A DNA stretch of 36,227 nucleotides from CAMLOF01 sp041913045 (lineage in GTDB: Bacteria; Pseudomonadota; Gammaproteobacteria; Burkholderiales; Burkholderiaceae_C): contig JAYSGB010000042.1 in the NCBI GenBank assembly GCA_041913045.1, positions 1 through 36,227 on the forward strand, in the 5' to 3' direction. Below, piece by piece: positions 1 through 8,685 of the stretch; position 1 is the first letter of the stretch, and each line of letters starts with the position of its first letter. Below the pieces are notes generated by a model. That model had not been told where the DNA came from. It saw only the letters and a list, made by a program, of their open reading frames with translations, and made no database searches. A program made the translations under genes and the position numbers.

Positions 1-1
1 C

Positions 2-211
2 TCAGCCACCCTTCACCGGGTTCATCTTTGTTGCACCTCGTCCTTGAATCCGCCCAACACTCTCTGCAGACTGGCACACACTTTCTTCTACATGGGATAA
101 AATGAGAGCCATTTTGGCACACTCGCGCGAAAGCCGAGGTCGCAAAACCTCCGGTCTACCATCGACGTACTGATCGTTGATCATGATAGCGGGGCTGCCA
201 ATAAGCACCAT
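2..211 (-). CDS. small hypothetical ORF, possibly the C-terminal end of a broken gene
   Basis: Open reading frame of 69 codons from an ATG at 211, ending at the window edge (stop at 2-4). The frame stays open upstream of the ATG to about position 255 before a TAA, so it could be the tail of a degraded gene. I recognise no domain. It is divergent from the fliM operon. No clear Shine-Dalgarno sequence is visible. It may be spurious. Confidence 0.2.
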   Translation of the reverse strand: MVLIGSPAIMINDQYVDGRPEVLRPRLSRECAKMALILSHVEESVCQSAESVGRIQGRGATKMNPVKGG

Positions 212-350
212 ATTCTGATAACCAGGGTAGTGTGCTTGTTGCCATCGAGCAAGTTACATCACGTGTAATCGCTGCGGTTTTGCTTTCTCCCTTTTGTGCT
301 AGTTGGCTGAGCGAATTTTACCTCTGCCGGGCTACTTACGCCCTCATCCA
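212..350. other. leader region of the fliM operon; no confident promoter
   Basis: Short intergenic stretch between the small minus-strand ORF and fliM. It holds the inverted repeat TTACA-N5-TGTAA at 254-268. I see no convincing sigma-70, sigma-28 or sigma-54 promoter and no strong ribosome-binding site before either candidate fliM start (TTG 303, ATG 351). No RNA gene is visible. Confidence 0.4.
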
Positions 351-1226
351 ATGAGCCACAGCGCAACCTCTGCACAAGCTAGGCGCACCAGTACTACCGT
401 GGCACACCAGGTACTGGACCCTTGCCACCTGGGCCGTCCCATGCATCTGCTCAAGCAGTTCAACACGCTGCTGCATGAAGATCTGTCGGCCGCCCTACGC
501 AAATACCTGGGCCCACGGCGCAGCCCCCTGCTGCGGCTTGGCGAAGTCAGGCTGCAACGACTGTCAGGCGGCCTGCGCATGGCACGCTGGCTCCACTACC
601 CTACAGGACAGGGCCGCATAGGCTTCCATGCCGACCGCTCGGTCCTGCTGAACCTGCTGGCGTGCAGGTATGGCGCCATGTCCCCTGGCGCCAGCGAGAC
701 CCCGGACGAAGTCCCGCCGGAAACCACGACCGAGGAACGCCTGTTCCACACCCTTGGCCAAGTGCTGGTCAAAGCGACGCTGGCGCGCATCGGCGCCGGT
801 CTGGGCGACGGCAAGAACAACACGGACGCGACGCCCCTCACGTCCGGGCAGTCCATGCCCCCGGCCATCGGCGCGTGGCTACTCAAGACGCCGGTACACG
901 CGGCAGACGACTCACTGGTGGGCCATGTGCTGCTGACCCTTGACGAACAATGCATGGACACCGTTCTGGAGCATCTTTCGCCCCAACGCCATTCCATCGT
1001 CCGCGCACCGTCACCCGATCTGCCGCAGGCGCTGCGGCTGCAACTGCATGCGCGGCTACTAGAAAAACAGATGCTGCTGGGCCAGGTGCTGGACCTGAAA
1101 CCCGGCCACGTGATCCCCGTGCGCCTGGGCGATGCCGATGTGCGCATCGGCGAGTCCGTGGTGTTCCGCGCGGCCGTCGCGGAACACAAGGGCAAGCTCT
1201 GCCTGACCTCCTTTGAAGAAGAGTGA
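351..1226 (+). CDS. fliM: flagellar motor switch protein, FliM-like (lateral type)
   Basis: C-ring switch protein, 291 aa from ATG 351; a TTG at 303 would add 16 residues and neither start has a good ribosome-binding site. The middle part (LLKQFNTLLHEDL onward) fits the FliM core, and the last 60 residues (LLGQVLDLKPGHVIPVRLGD...) are a SpoA/surface-presentation domain like that of FliM and FliN. The N-terminal EIDALL-type CheY-binding peptide of classical FliM is not visible, and the protein is shorter than E. coli FliM (334 aa). It heads fliMNPQR-flhBA, the order found in lateral systems. Assignment rests on the SpoA domain, the position before fliN and the overall pattern. Confidence 0.82.
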   Translation: MSHSATSAQARRTSTTVAHQVLDPCHLGRPMHLLKQFNTLLHEDLSAALRKYLGPRRSPLLRLGEVRLQRLSGGLRMARWLHYPTGQGRIGFHADRSVLLNLLACRYGAMSPGASETPDEVPPETTTEERLFHTLGQVLVKATLARIGAGLGDGKNNTDATPLTSGQSMPPAIGAWLLKTPVHAADDSLVGHVLLTLDEQCMDTVLEHLSPQRHSIVRAPSPDLPQALRLQLHARLLEKQMLLGQVLDLKPGHVIPVRLGDADVRIGESVVFRAAVAEHKGKLCLTSFEEE

Positions 1227-1233
1227 AACCATC

Positions 1234-1608
1234 ATGGAAACCCCCTCCCCCCTCCAGACCAACGATGATTTTTCCGTCGAGCCGCTGCTGGACGAGCCCC
1301 TCGACGCCGACCTGACACTCGAAGCGCCCAAGGCCCCGGTCGAACAACCGCGCAACCTCATGAAGCTGATGCGCAAGATCCCGGTGACGCTGACCCTGGA
1401 GGTGGGCTCGGCCGAGGTGTCGCTGCACGACCTCATGAGCATCGTCAAGGACAGCGTGATCGAGCTGGACACCCTGGCGGGCGAACCCCTGACCATCAAG
1501 GTAAACGGCATCGCGATTGGCCGGGCCGAGGTGGTGGTGTCGGGCGAGAACTACGGGTTGAAGGTGGTCGAGATCACCGACGTGAGCCTGGATTCCCTGG
1601 CAGGATGA
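1234..1608 (+). CDS. fliN: flagellar motor switch protein FliN
   Basis: C-ring component of 124 aa. The first 40 residues are acidic and low-complexity, as is usual for FliN. Residues from about 45 form one SpoA domain (RKIPVTLTLEVGSAEVSLHD ... LTIKVNGIAIGRAEVVVSGE), close to the FliN consensus. ATG 1234 is preferred over an in-frame TTG at 1213 inside the end of fliM. The stop overlaps the fliP start as ATGA at 1605-1608, so fliN and fliP are translationally coupled. FliN and FliM SpoA domains assemble the lower C-ring and dock export cargo through FliH. Confidence 0.93.
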   Translation: METPSPLQTNDDFSVEPLLDEPLDADLTLEAPKAPVEQPRNLMKLMRKIPVTLTLEVGSAEVSLHDLMSIVKDSVIELDTLAGEPLTIKVNGIAIGRAEVVVSGENYGLKVVEITDVSLDSLAG

Positions 1609-2378
1609 TGCCCCCCATGCAACGACACGGCTTGCGCCTGCCGCTGGCCGTTGCGGGAACGTTGGCCATCGCAACGCTGTGGCCTGCGGAAGGCTGGGCC
1701 AACACGGTTTCGATACTGGGCAGTACCAGCAACGGCGCGACCACCGAGTTCACGGTGAAGACGCAGGTGCTGATCATCATGACGCTTCTCGGGCTGCTGC
1801 CCGCAATGATGCTCATGATGACCTGCTTCACGCGCTTCGTCATCGTGCTGTCACTGTTGCGCCAAGCATTGGGCCTGCAGCAAGGCCTGCCCACCCGCAT
1901 CGTCACTGGCGTAGCGCTCATCCTCACCCTGCTGGTGATGCGCCCGGTGGGAGAACGCATCTGGGAGAACGCCTTCGTGCCTTACGACGAGGGCAAAATC
2001 ACCCTCAGCCAGGCGCTGCATGAGGCCGAATTGCCGCTGTCGCGCTTCATGCTCGCGCAGACAAGCAAAAGCTCCCTGGAACAGATCGCTCACCTGGCTA
2101 ACGCGCCTGAAGTCAGCGATCCCATGAAGCACCCTTTCACGGTGAAGCTGGCCGCGTTCGTGCTGAGCGAGCTGAAGACCGCTTTCCAGATCGGCTGCCT
2201 GCTCTTCATTCCCTTCCTGGTCATCGATCTGGTGGTTTCTTCCGTGCTGATGGCGATGGGGATGATGATGCTTTCACCCTTGGTGATTTCTCTGCCGCTG
2301 AAGCTGCTGCTGTTCGTGCTGGTGGACGGCTGGACCCTGACGGTCAACACCCTCGTCACCAGCGTGCGGGCCATGTGA
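1605..2378 (+). CDS. fliP: flagellar type III export gate protein FliP
   Basis: Core subunit of the export gate (FliP5-FliQ4-FliR1), 257 aa in the inner membrane. It has a cleavable-type signal sequence (about 1-29), then hydrophobic segments near 55-80, 185-210 and 215-250; the C-terminus LLLFVLVDGWTLTVNTLV is typical of FliP. It follows fliN directly with no fliO between them. FliO helps FliP assemble in enteric flagella, and its absence is common in lateral-type clusters. Start ATG 1605 overlaps the fliN stop; a second ATG follows immediately. Confidence 0.96.
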   Translation: MMPPMQRHGLRLPLAVAGTLAIATLWPAEGWANTVSILGSTSNGATTEFTVKTQVLIIMTLLGLLPAMMLMMTCFTRFVIVLSLLRQALGLQQGLPTRIVTGVALILTLLVMRPVGERIWENAFVPYDEGKITLSQALHEAELPLSRFMLAQTSKSSLEQIAHLANAPEVSDPMKHPFTVKLAAFVLSELKTAFQIGCLLFIPFLVIDLVVSSVLMAMGMMMLSPLVISLPLKLLLFVLVDGWTLTVNTLVTSVRAM

Positions 2379-2400
2379 CACCGCCAACCGGAGCACCAAA

Positions 2401-2673
2401 ATGCTTACCCCCGAAATCGCTGTCGACCTAGTTGCCAAGAGCCTGTACCTCGTCATGCTTCTGGTGATGATCCTGATCGGTCCGTCGCTGATCGTGGGCT
2501 TGCTGGTCAGCCTGTTCCAAGCGGCCACCCAGATCAACGAGCAAACGCTGAGCTTCCTGCCACGCCTGCTGGTGACGCTTCTGGTGATCGCGCTGCTCGG
2601 CCACTGGCTGGCCTCCCAGCTCATGGACTTCTGCGTGGCCATCTTCCAGCAGGCGGCCAGCCTGGTGCTCTGA
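2401..2673 (+). CDS. fliQ: flagellar type III export gate protein FliQ
   Basis: Small export-gate subunit of 90 aa with two membrane hairpin helices (about 14-38 and 55-75) joined by a polar loop containing QINEQTLSF, the usual FliQ signature. Length matches the family (89-90 aa). A GGAG ribosome-binding site lies about 8 nt before ATG 2401. It sits between fliP and fliR in the conserved order. Confidence 0.96.
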   Translation: MLTPEIAVDLVAKSLYLVMLLVMILIGPSLIVGLLVSLFQAATQINEQTLSFLPRLLVTLLVIALLGHWLASQLMDFCVAIFQQAASLVL

Positions 2674-2691
2674 CGCACCCCGACAAGCACC

Positions 2692-3474
2692 ATGGAACTG
2701 GCCTTCCACCAGATGCTTGCCACACTGCTGGCGTTGTGGTGGCCGTTCTGCCGCGTGCTGGCCATGGTCAGCGCCGCCCCCATGCTGGGCGAAAGCATGG
2801 TGCCCGTCTCGGTCAGGGTGCTGCTGTCCCTGGTGCTGGCGGTGATTCTGTTGCCGGTAGCGCAGCCACTTCGGGCCATCTCGCCGTTCTCGCTGCATGG
2901 CATCGTCGTGACGGCGGAACAAGCCTTGATCGGCCTGCTCATCGGCCTGGCGTTCCACCTGGCGGTCTCCACCATCCTGCTGCTGGGCTACATGCTGTCG
3001 AGCCAGATGGGGCTGGCCATGGCGCAGATGAACGATCCGATGAACGGCACCTCCTCGGACGTGGTGTCGGCTTTCCTGTACGTTCTAGCCGTGCTGGTGT
3101 TCTTTTCGGTGGACGGTCACCTGGTGCTCGCCGGGGTGCTGGGCGCCAGTTTCCGGGCCTGGCCGGTGGGCAGCGGCATCAGCTCGCTAGCGCTCGAAAC
3201 CCTGCCGCTGCAGGTGGCCTGGGTGTTCAGCGCGGCCCTGCTGCTGGCCATACCGGTGATCTTTTCGGCCCTAGTGGTACAGATCGGGTTCGGCTTTCTC
3301 AACCGCATCGCGCCAGCGTTCAACCTGTTTTCGCTGGGCTTCTCGCTGGTCACGGTGTTCGGATTGTTCATGCTGACGCAGATGATCAGGTTCCTGCCAG
3401 ACCACTACATCAGCCTGACCCAGCGCACGCTGGAGCTGCTGGAGCAACTGATGAGGGCAGGGCCCAATGGCTGA
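2692..3474 (+). CDS. fliR: flagellar type III export gate protein FliR
   Basis: Export-gate subunit of 260 aa with about six hydrophobic segments across its length. The motif SSQMGLAMAQMNDPMNGTSSD near residue 110 is typical of FliR, and the C-terminal amphipathic tail ends near the flhB start. The last 8 nt overlap flhB, so the two are likely coupled. Length matches E. coli FliR (261 aa). Confidence 0.96.
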   Translation: MELAFHQMLATLLALWWPFCRVLAMVSAAPMLGESMVPVSVRVLLSLVLAVILLPVAQPLRAISPFSLHGIVVTAEQALIGLLIGLAFHLAVSTILLLGYMLSSQMGLAMAQMNDPMNGTSSDVVSAFLYVLAVLVFFSVDGHLVLAGVLGASFRAWPVGSGISSLALETLPLQVAWVFSAALLLAIPVIFSALVVQIGFGFLNRIAPAFNLFSLGFSLVTVFGLFMLTQMIRFLPDHYISLTQRTLELLEQLMRAGPNG

Positions 3475-4591
3475 ATCGCAGACAGGCGACAAGACCGAAA
3501 AAGCCACACCGCAGAAGCTGCGCAAGTCACGCGAGCAAGGGCAGGTGCCACGCTCCAAGGACGTGTCCATGGCCGTTGGCATCGCGGCCTGTCTGGCATT
3601 GATGGTGCAGCTCGTACCTGCCTACCAGCAGGACTTCAAGTACCTGTTCGCCTTGGGTTTTGCGCCACTGGACGGCGAGGCCGCGCTGGAAGATGTGTGG
3701 TCCCTGGCCTTTTCCTCCACCATGGTGTTGCTGGGCAAGATGGTGGCGCCCCTGTTGCTGGTGCCCCTGGCCGTGGCGCTGGGTTCGCTCTACCCGGGTG
3801 GCTGGACCTTCACCACAAAGAACATGGCACCCAAGCTGGAGCGGCTGAACCCACTGGGCTACTTTCAGCGGCTCTTCAAGCCCAGACACCTTGCCGGCAC
3901 GGTGGCCACCGCACTCAAAGCCGTGGTGATGCTCTCGGTGCTGTACCAGATCACCACCCTGTCGGTACCCGCTTTTGTGCGCCTGCAGTCCCTGGCCTTC
4001 AACGATGCGCTGCTCGGCGCCGTCGGACTGGCTCTCGATGGCGTCTGGGCGCTGTGCGGGGTCTTCCTGCTGTTCGCCCTGATCGACCTGCCGGTGCAGC
4101 ATTTCGTTTTCCTGCGCGAACAGCGCATGAGCAAGCGCGACCTCAAGGAGGAGCACAAGAGTTCGGAAGGCCGCCCCGAGGTGCGCCAGCGCATCCGCCA
4201 ACTGCAGCAGCAGATCGCCCGGCGCAACGTGCGCCGCACGGTACCCACCGCGGATGCCGTGATCGTCAACCCCGAGCACTATGCCGTGGCACTGAAATAC
4301 GAAACCCGCCGGGCCGACGCGCCTTTCGTGATCGCCAAGGGTATTGATGAAATGGCCCTCTTCATTCGCGAGGTTGCGCGCAAGAGCGGGGTCGAAGTCA
4401 TAGAACTGCCGCCGCTGGCGCGCGCCATCTACAACACCAGCCAGGTCAACCAGCAGATTCCGGTGGCGCTTTACCGCGCCGTCGCACAAGTGTTGCGCTA
4501 CGTGATGCAGCTCCAGGCCTTCCGCCAGGGCGCACGCACCCGGCAGCCGCTGCTGCCCACCGACCTGGACATTCCCTCGAACCTGACCTGA
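3467..4591 (+). CDS. flhB: flagellar export specificity switch protein FlhB, with NPEH cleavage motif
   Basis: Export-apparatus protein of 374 aa. The N-terminus begins with the standard FlhB pattern (DKTEKATPQKLRKSREQGQV), then four membrane segments to about residue 215, and a cytoplasmic domain that self-cleaves to switch export from rod/hook to filament substrates. The cleavage motif reads N268-P269-E270-H271, where most FlhB proteins have NPTH; the scissile N-P pair is kept. The downstream PPLARAIYNTSQVNQQIP segment is canonical. It overlaps the end of fliR by 8 nt and precedes flhA by 13 nt. Confidence 0.96.
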   Translation: MAESQTGDKTEKATPQKLRKSREQGQVPRSKDVSMAVGIAACLALMVQLVPAYQQDFKYLFALGFAPLDGEAALEDVWSLAFSSTMVLLGKMVAPLLLVPLAVALGSLYPGGWTFTTKNMAPKLERLNPLGYFQRLFKPRHLAGTVATALKAVVMLSVLYQITTLSVPAFVRLQSLAFNDALLGAVGLALDGVWALCGVFLLFALIDLPVQHFVFLREQRMSKRDLKEEHKSSEGRPEVRQRIRQLQQQIARRNVRRTVPTADAVIVNPEHYAVALKYETRRADAPFVIAKGIDEMALFIREVARKSGVEVIELPPLARAIYNTSQVNQQIPVALYRAVAQVLRYVMQLQAFRQGARTRQPLLPTDLDIPSNLT

Positions 4592-4604
4592 ATTCCCTAT
4601 AACG

Positions 4605-6692
4605 ATGAACCCGTTCAAAGCCATCTGGACCGATCTGAAGCAGCTGCGCTACGCCGTGCCGGCCTTGCTGCTGGCGCTGCTGGCCATGATCGTCCTGCCT
4701 CTGCCGCCGCTGCTGCTGGACGTGCTGTTCACCTTCAATATCGTGCTGGCGATGATCGTCATCCTGGTCAGCGTCAGCAGCAAACGGCCGCTGGATTTCT
4801 CGGTCTTCCCGACGGTGATCCTGGGCGCCACGCTGATGCGACTGGCCCTGAACGTGGCCTCGACACGGGTAGTGCTGCTCAATGGGCACGAGGGTACGCA
4901 CGCGGCCGGTCAGGTGATCGAAGCCTTCGGCAACGTGGTCATCGGCGGCAACTTCGTCGTCGGCCTGGTGGTGTTCGTCATCCTGATGATCATCAACTTC
5001 GTGGTGGTCACCAAAGGTGCCGAGCGCATTTCCGAAGTGTCTGCCCGGTTCACGCTGGACGCGCTGCCAGGCAAGCAGATGGCGATCGACGCCGACCTGA
5101 ACGCCGGCCTGATCAACCAGGAAGGCGCACAGGCGCGCCGGCGCGAAGTGGCGGCGGAAGCAGACTTCTACGGCGCAATGGACGGCGCATCGAAGTTCGT
5201 CCGCGGTGACGCCATCGCGGGCATCCTGATCCTGCTGATCAACCTGGTGGGCGGCGTGGCCATCGGCGCGCTGATGCACGACCTGTCCTTTGGCGATGCC
5301 TTCCGTCAGTATGCCCTGCTCACCATCGGCGACGGCCTGGTGGCACAGATCCCGGCGCTGCTTCTGTCCGCGTCGGCGGCCATCATCGTCACCCGCATCA
5401 GCGATTCGGGCGACATCGAAAAACAGGTCACGTCGCAGGTGCTGGCATCGCCCAGCGTGCTCTACAGTGCGGCGGGGCTGATGGCGGCGCTGGCCCTGAT
5501 CCCGGGCATGCCCCGCCTGACCTTCCTGGCCTTTGCCGCCTTGCTGGGGTTCGCCGCATGGCGCATGAGCCAGCATAGCCTGCGGCCCCCGAACAAGCCG
5601 GAGCAGGCCGTCCAGGCCGCCTTGCTGACCGAGGCGCAGCCCGACCTGGACTGGGCAGGGTTGCCTTTCGTGGAGCCGCTGACGGTATCCGTGGGCTACA
5701 AGCTGGTGCCGCTAATCGACCCGGCCCATGGCGCTTCGCTGGTCAAGCGCCTCAAGGGCCTGCGGCAGACGCTGAGCGAGTCGCTGGGCATCCTGCTGCC
5801 GCTGGTGGCCGTGCGCGACGATCTCGGGCTCAAACCGTCCCAGTACGTGGTCATGCTGCACGGCAGCGTGGTGGCGCAGGCTGAGGTTCATGCCGACAGG
5901 CTGATGGCGATTCCCTCACCTCAGGTCTACGGCGATCTGGACGGCATTCCCGGCGTTGACCCGTCGTTTGCCATGCCCGTGGTGTGGATCGAACCGCAGC
6001 ACAAGGCCCATGCGCTGGGCCTGGGTTACCAGGTGGTCGACCTGCCCAGCGTCGTCGCCACGCACCTGACCAAGGTCGTGCGCGAGAACCTGCCGGAACT
6101 CTTCCAGCACGAAGACGTTCCGGCACTCATCGAACGCCTGGCGACGCTGGCCCCTAAGCTGTCGGCCGCGCTGGAAAAAGCCTACACCCACAGTGCCTTG
6201 CTGAAGGTGTTCCGCGCTCTGCTGGCAGAGAACGTGTCCCTCAAGGACATCGTGCCCGTGGCTACCACGCTGCTCGAAAACGCCGAAAGCACCAAGGACC
6301 CGCTGCTGCTGGCAGCAGAGGTGCGCTGCGTGCTGCGCCGCCAGATCGTTAGCCAGATCTGCGGGCCGACAGGTGAGATCCGCGCCTTCAACCTGAGCAA
6401 CGAGCTGGAGAACCTGCTGCTAGGCGCGCTCAACCAGGCGCGCCAAGCCGGCAAGGTGCTGCTGGACAACTTCCCGGTGGACCCCCATCTGCTGTCGCAG
6501 CTGCAAAGTCACATGCCGCTGGCCAGGGAACAGATGAAACAGCTGGCTGTGGCCCCGGTGCTGTTGGTGATGCCGCAGATCCGGCCGCTGCTGGCCCGCT
6601 ACGCCCGGCTGTTCGCACCGGGGTTACACGTGCTGTCGTACAACGAGGTGCCCGATCAGCGCGATGTCAGTATCGTGGGGTCGCTGGGATAG
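4605..6692 (+). CDS. flhA: flagellar export gate protein FlhA
   Basis: Largest export-gate protein, 695 aa. About eight membrane segments fill residues 15-310, with the conserved cytoplasmic loop RFTLDALPGKQMAIDADLNAG (D152 begins DALPG). The C-terminal half is the nonamer-forming cytoplasmic domain that binds chaperone-substrate complexes. Length matches E. coli FlhA (692 aa). It is the last gene of the plus-strand operon, and its final 26 bp overlap the end of the convergent FliK-like gene; no intrinsic terminator is seen between them. Confidence 0.97.
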   Translation: MNPFKAIWTDLKQLRYAVPALLLALLAMIVLPLPPLLLDVLFTFNIVLAMIVILVSVSSKRPLDFSVFPTVILGATLMRLALNVASTRVVLLNGHEGTHAAGQVIEAFGNVVIGGNFVVGLVVFVILMIINFVVVTKGAERISEVSARFTLDALPGKQMAIDADLNAGLINQEGAQARRREVAAEADFYGAMDGASKFVRGDAIAGILILLINLVGGVAIGALMHDLSFGDAFRQYALLTIGDGLVAQIPALLLSASAAIIVTRISDSGDIEKQVTSQVLASPSVLYSAAGLMAALALIPGMPRLTFLAFAALLGFAAWRMSQHSLRPPNKPEQAVQAALLTEAQPDLDWAGLPFVEPLTVSVGYKLVPLIDPAHGASLVKRLKGLRQTLSESLGILLPLVAVRDDLGLKPSQYVVMLHGSVVAQAEVHADRLMAIPSPQVYGDLDGIPGVDPSFAMPVVWIEPQHKAHALGLGYQVVDLPSVVATHLTKVVRENLPELFQHEDVPALIERLATLAPKLSAALEKAYTHSALLKVFRALLAENVSLKDIVPVATTLLENAESTKDPLLLAAEVRCVLRRQIVSQICGPTGEIRAFNLSNELENLLLGALNQARQAGKVLLDNFPVDPHLLSQLQSHMPLAREQMKQLAVAPVLLVMPQIRPLLARYARLFAPGLHVLSYNEVPDQRDVSIVGSLG

Positions 6693-7701
6693 AACCCGGC
6701 GGGTTGGCCGCCTGCCCGGCAATGCGCCCGGGCTGCGCAGGCCACTGCCTGGCGAGGAAAGACACCAGCTCGGCCGCGACACCCAGCAGCGCCGGAGAGA
6801 CGACGGGCCGGTCGTCATGTTGCGGCATGCTTCCCACGCTGCCCGCCTGCAGTTCCAGCCTGCAACCCTGCACTGGCCACGGGCAACGCGACAGCGCAGC
6901 CCGCAGCTCGGGCCAGACAGCCTCCAGTTGCACGGCGGCGGAATGCTCCTCCGGTACCACGCTTACCCACACGCCATCGCCGCCCCACTGCAACCGTATC
7001 AGCACCGGCCCCAACCCGGGCAGTCGCAATACCACCTCCAGCACGGAGTTGGCCGGGTCGCGGCGGCGTTGGCGTCCACCCGCTGATTCCGGCTCCCCCG
7101 AAACACGCAGCCGCAGCGTGACGTGCATCCCGCCCCAGGCGAGGACGGGAAACACCCAGCGCGAGGTAGCGTCCATGGCGATCAGGGCGTCACGCATCAC
7201 GGCGGCTGGCAAGGCCAGTTCACGCCCCACGGCAGGCATTGGCGCCTCGTCACCTGTCTGGGGCGTTGGCGGGGCAGTCAGTGCACCCACCGCGTGCTGT
7301 GAAGCATGCGCGCGCAACAACACCCGCCATACGGTTACCAGGGCATGGGCGTCCGGCATGTGCCAATGCACCTGATACAGCGCGGCCTGGTCCAGGCGCA
7401 TGGACCGCACGGCGCCAGGCAGGGTCTTGGCCGCGGGCAGCGGCAGGTCGGGCAACAGCTCCAGTTCCAGGCGCGGCTGCGTGGCCACCACGCGGACCTG
7501 CACGACATCGCCAGACTGCAAACGCTGCTGGGGCTCGCCGCCCGCATCGGGGCGCCAGCGCGTGGCCGCTTCGCCGGGCCGCCGCTGCCCCGCTTCGACC
7601 GCTGTGACTGGCTGGCGAAGAACGCTGGGCAGCGTCTCGCCACGCTGCCGCTGCAAAGTCCCTGGGGTCGCCACCACCGCATGGACACGTTCGATCGACA
7701 T
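6667..7701 (-). CDS. FliK-like hook-length-control family protein (second copy)
   Basis: Protein of 344 aa. The N-terminal part carries LQSGDVVQVRVVATQPRLEL, resembling the N-terminal beta segment of some FliK paralogues. Residues of about 225-300 (VLEVVLRLPGLGPVLIRLQW ... CRLELQAGSV) match the pattern of the FliK C-terminal domain that contacts FlhB. The start ATG 7701 is chosen because GAGGGG lies 6 nt upstream. The gene lies after the flagellin terminator and converges on flhA. A standard fliK exists at 24079-25176, so this one could be a second ruler, a FliK-domain export regulator, or a diverged duplicate. Confidence 0.6.
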   Translation of the reverse strand: MSIERVHAVVATPGTLQRQRGETLPSVLRQPVTAVEAGQRRPGEAATRWRPDAGGEPQQRLQSGDVVQVRVVATQPRLELELLPDLPLPAAKTLPGAVRSMRLDQAALYQVHWHMPDAHALVTVWRVLLRAHASQHAVGALTAPPTPQTGDEAPMPAVGRELALPAAVMRDALIAMDATSRWVFPVLAWGGMHVTLRLRVSGEPESAGGRQRRRDPANSVLEVVLRLPGLGPVLIRLQWGGDGVWVSVVPEEHSAAVQLEAVWPELRAALSRCPWPVQGCRLELQAGSVGSMPQHDDRPVVSPALLGVAAELVSFLARQWPAQPGRIAGQAANPPGSIPATPRY

Positions 7702-7759
7702 GGCACACCCCTCGCTTGATGACGGCACACTCCCCCCAAGCCAAGAAGGGACGCATTAG

Positions 7760-7788
7760 AAAAAAAGCCAGCCGCAAGACGGCTGGCT
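7760..7788 (-). terminator. intrinsic terminator of the flagellin gene
   Basis: On the minus strand, AGCCAGCCG pairs perfectly with CGGCTGGCT (9 bp, 5-nt loop) and is followed at once by seven T residues. It lies 46 nt after the flagellin stop codon and is the clearest rho-independent terminator in the window. It separates flagellin from the FliK-like gene. Confidence 0.93.
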
Positions 7789-7833
7789 CCACATGCTTTC
7801 GCGGGCGGCGAACCGCCCGGCAAGAGCGATTGC

Positions 7834-8664
7834 TTATTGCATGAGAGACAGCACCAGCTGAGACATGCTGCTGCTCTGCTTGAGCATAGAGGTACCAGCC
7901 TGCAGCAGGAGCTGCTGCTTGGTCATGTTGGCGGTTTCGCTGGCGTAGTCCACGTCCATGATACGGCCCTTGGCAGCTTCGGTGTTGGTACGCATGTTGC
8001 CGAGGTTGTTGTAGACGTGGTCCAGGCGATTGGCACCAGAACCAAGCTTGGCGCGGAGTTCGCCAACTTTGTCCAGGGTCGTGTTGGCCAGCGTGATAGC
8101 TGCGTTGGCTGCCGTGGTCAAGTTACCACCCTTCAGTGCCGTCACGGCGGTGTCGACAGCAGTATTGGCGGCGGAGCCATCGAAAGCGAACGTTTCTGCT
8201 GCGTCGGAACCAATCTGAAAAGTCACCGCCGCAGTCAGTGTGCCGCCTGTGGCAAACAGCGCTTGGCCACCGAACTTGGTGTTGGTCAGGATGTTGGTCA
8301 GTTCGTTGCCGAGTTCAACGAACTCGGTGTTCATCGCGGTCTTGTCGGTTGCAGTGGACGAACCGTTGGCCGCTTCGGTAGCCAGATCCTTCATGCGCAG
8401 CACGATGTTGGTCACTTCGTTCATGGCGCCTTCGGCCACCTGCAGCATGGAGATGCCGTTCTGGGTGTTGCGCATGGCCACGGCCATACCTCGGCCCTGG
8501 GCGTTCAGGCGGGTGGCAATCTGCAGGCCAGCGGCGTCGTCCATGGCGGAGTTGACACGGAAACCGGTGCCCAGGCGGGTCATCGAAGTTGTCAGCGTTT
8601 TGTTGGTGGAAGCAGTGGAATTTTGCGCGGACAGAGCAGCAAAGTTGGTGTGCAAGCTGAGCAT
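7834..8664 (-). CDS. lafA: flagellin (lateral-type, short)
   Basis: Filament subunit of 276 aa. Residues 1-140 form the conserved N-terminal D0/D1 region (RLGTGFRVNSAMDDAAGLQI) and residues 190-276 the C-terminal D1/D0 region (LGSGANRLDHVYNNLGNMRT). Only a short central segment remains, so the outer D2/D3 domains are essentially missing, as in lateral flagellins. No cysteine is present. It is the only flagellin in the window. AGGAG lies 7 nt before ATG 8664. It has its own promoter-like motif, leader hairpin and terminator. The lafA name is by analogy; fliC would also be defensible. Confidence 0.95.
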   Translation of the reverse strand: MLSLHTNFAALSAQNSTASTNKTLTTSMTRLGTGFRVNSAMDDAAGLQIATRLNAQGRGMAVAMRNTQNGISMLQVAEGAMNEVTNIVLRMKDLATEAANGSSTATDKTAMNTEFVELGNELTNILTNTKFGGQALFATGGTLTAAVTFQIGSDAAETFAFDGSAANTAVDTAVTALKGGNLTTAANAAITLANTTLDKVGELRAKLGSGANRLDHVYNNLGNMRTNTEAAKGRIMDVDYASETANMTKQQLLLQAGTSMLKQSSSMSQLVLSLMQ

Positions 8665-8685
8665 GTGATTTCTCCTGTGGTGCGG

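Noticed and set aside
3527..4624. Long minus-strand frame opposite flhB (365 codons)
   Set aside because: Shadow of flhB caused by high GC; no domain, and flhB is clear.
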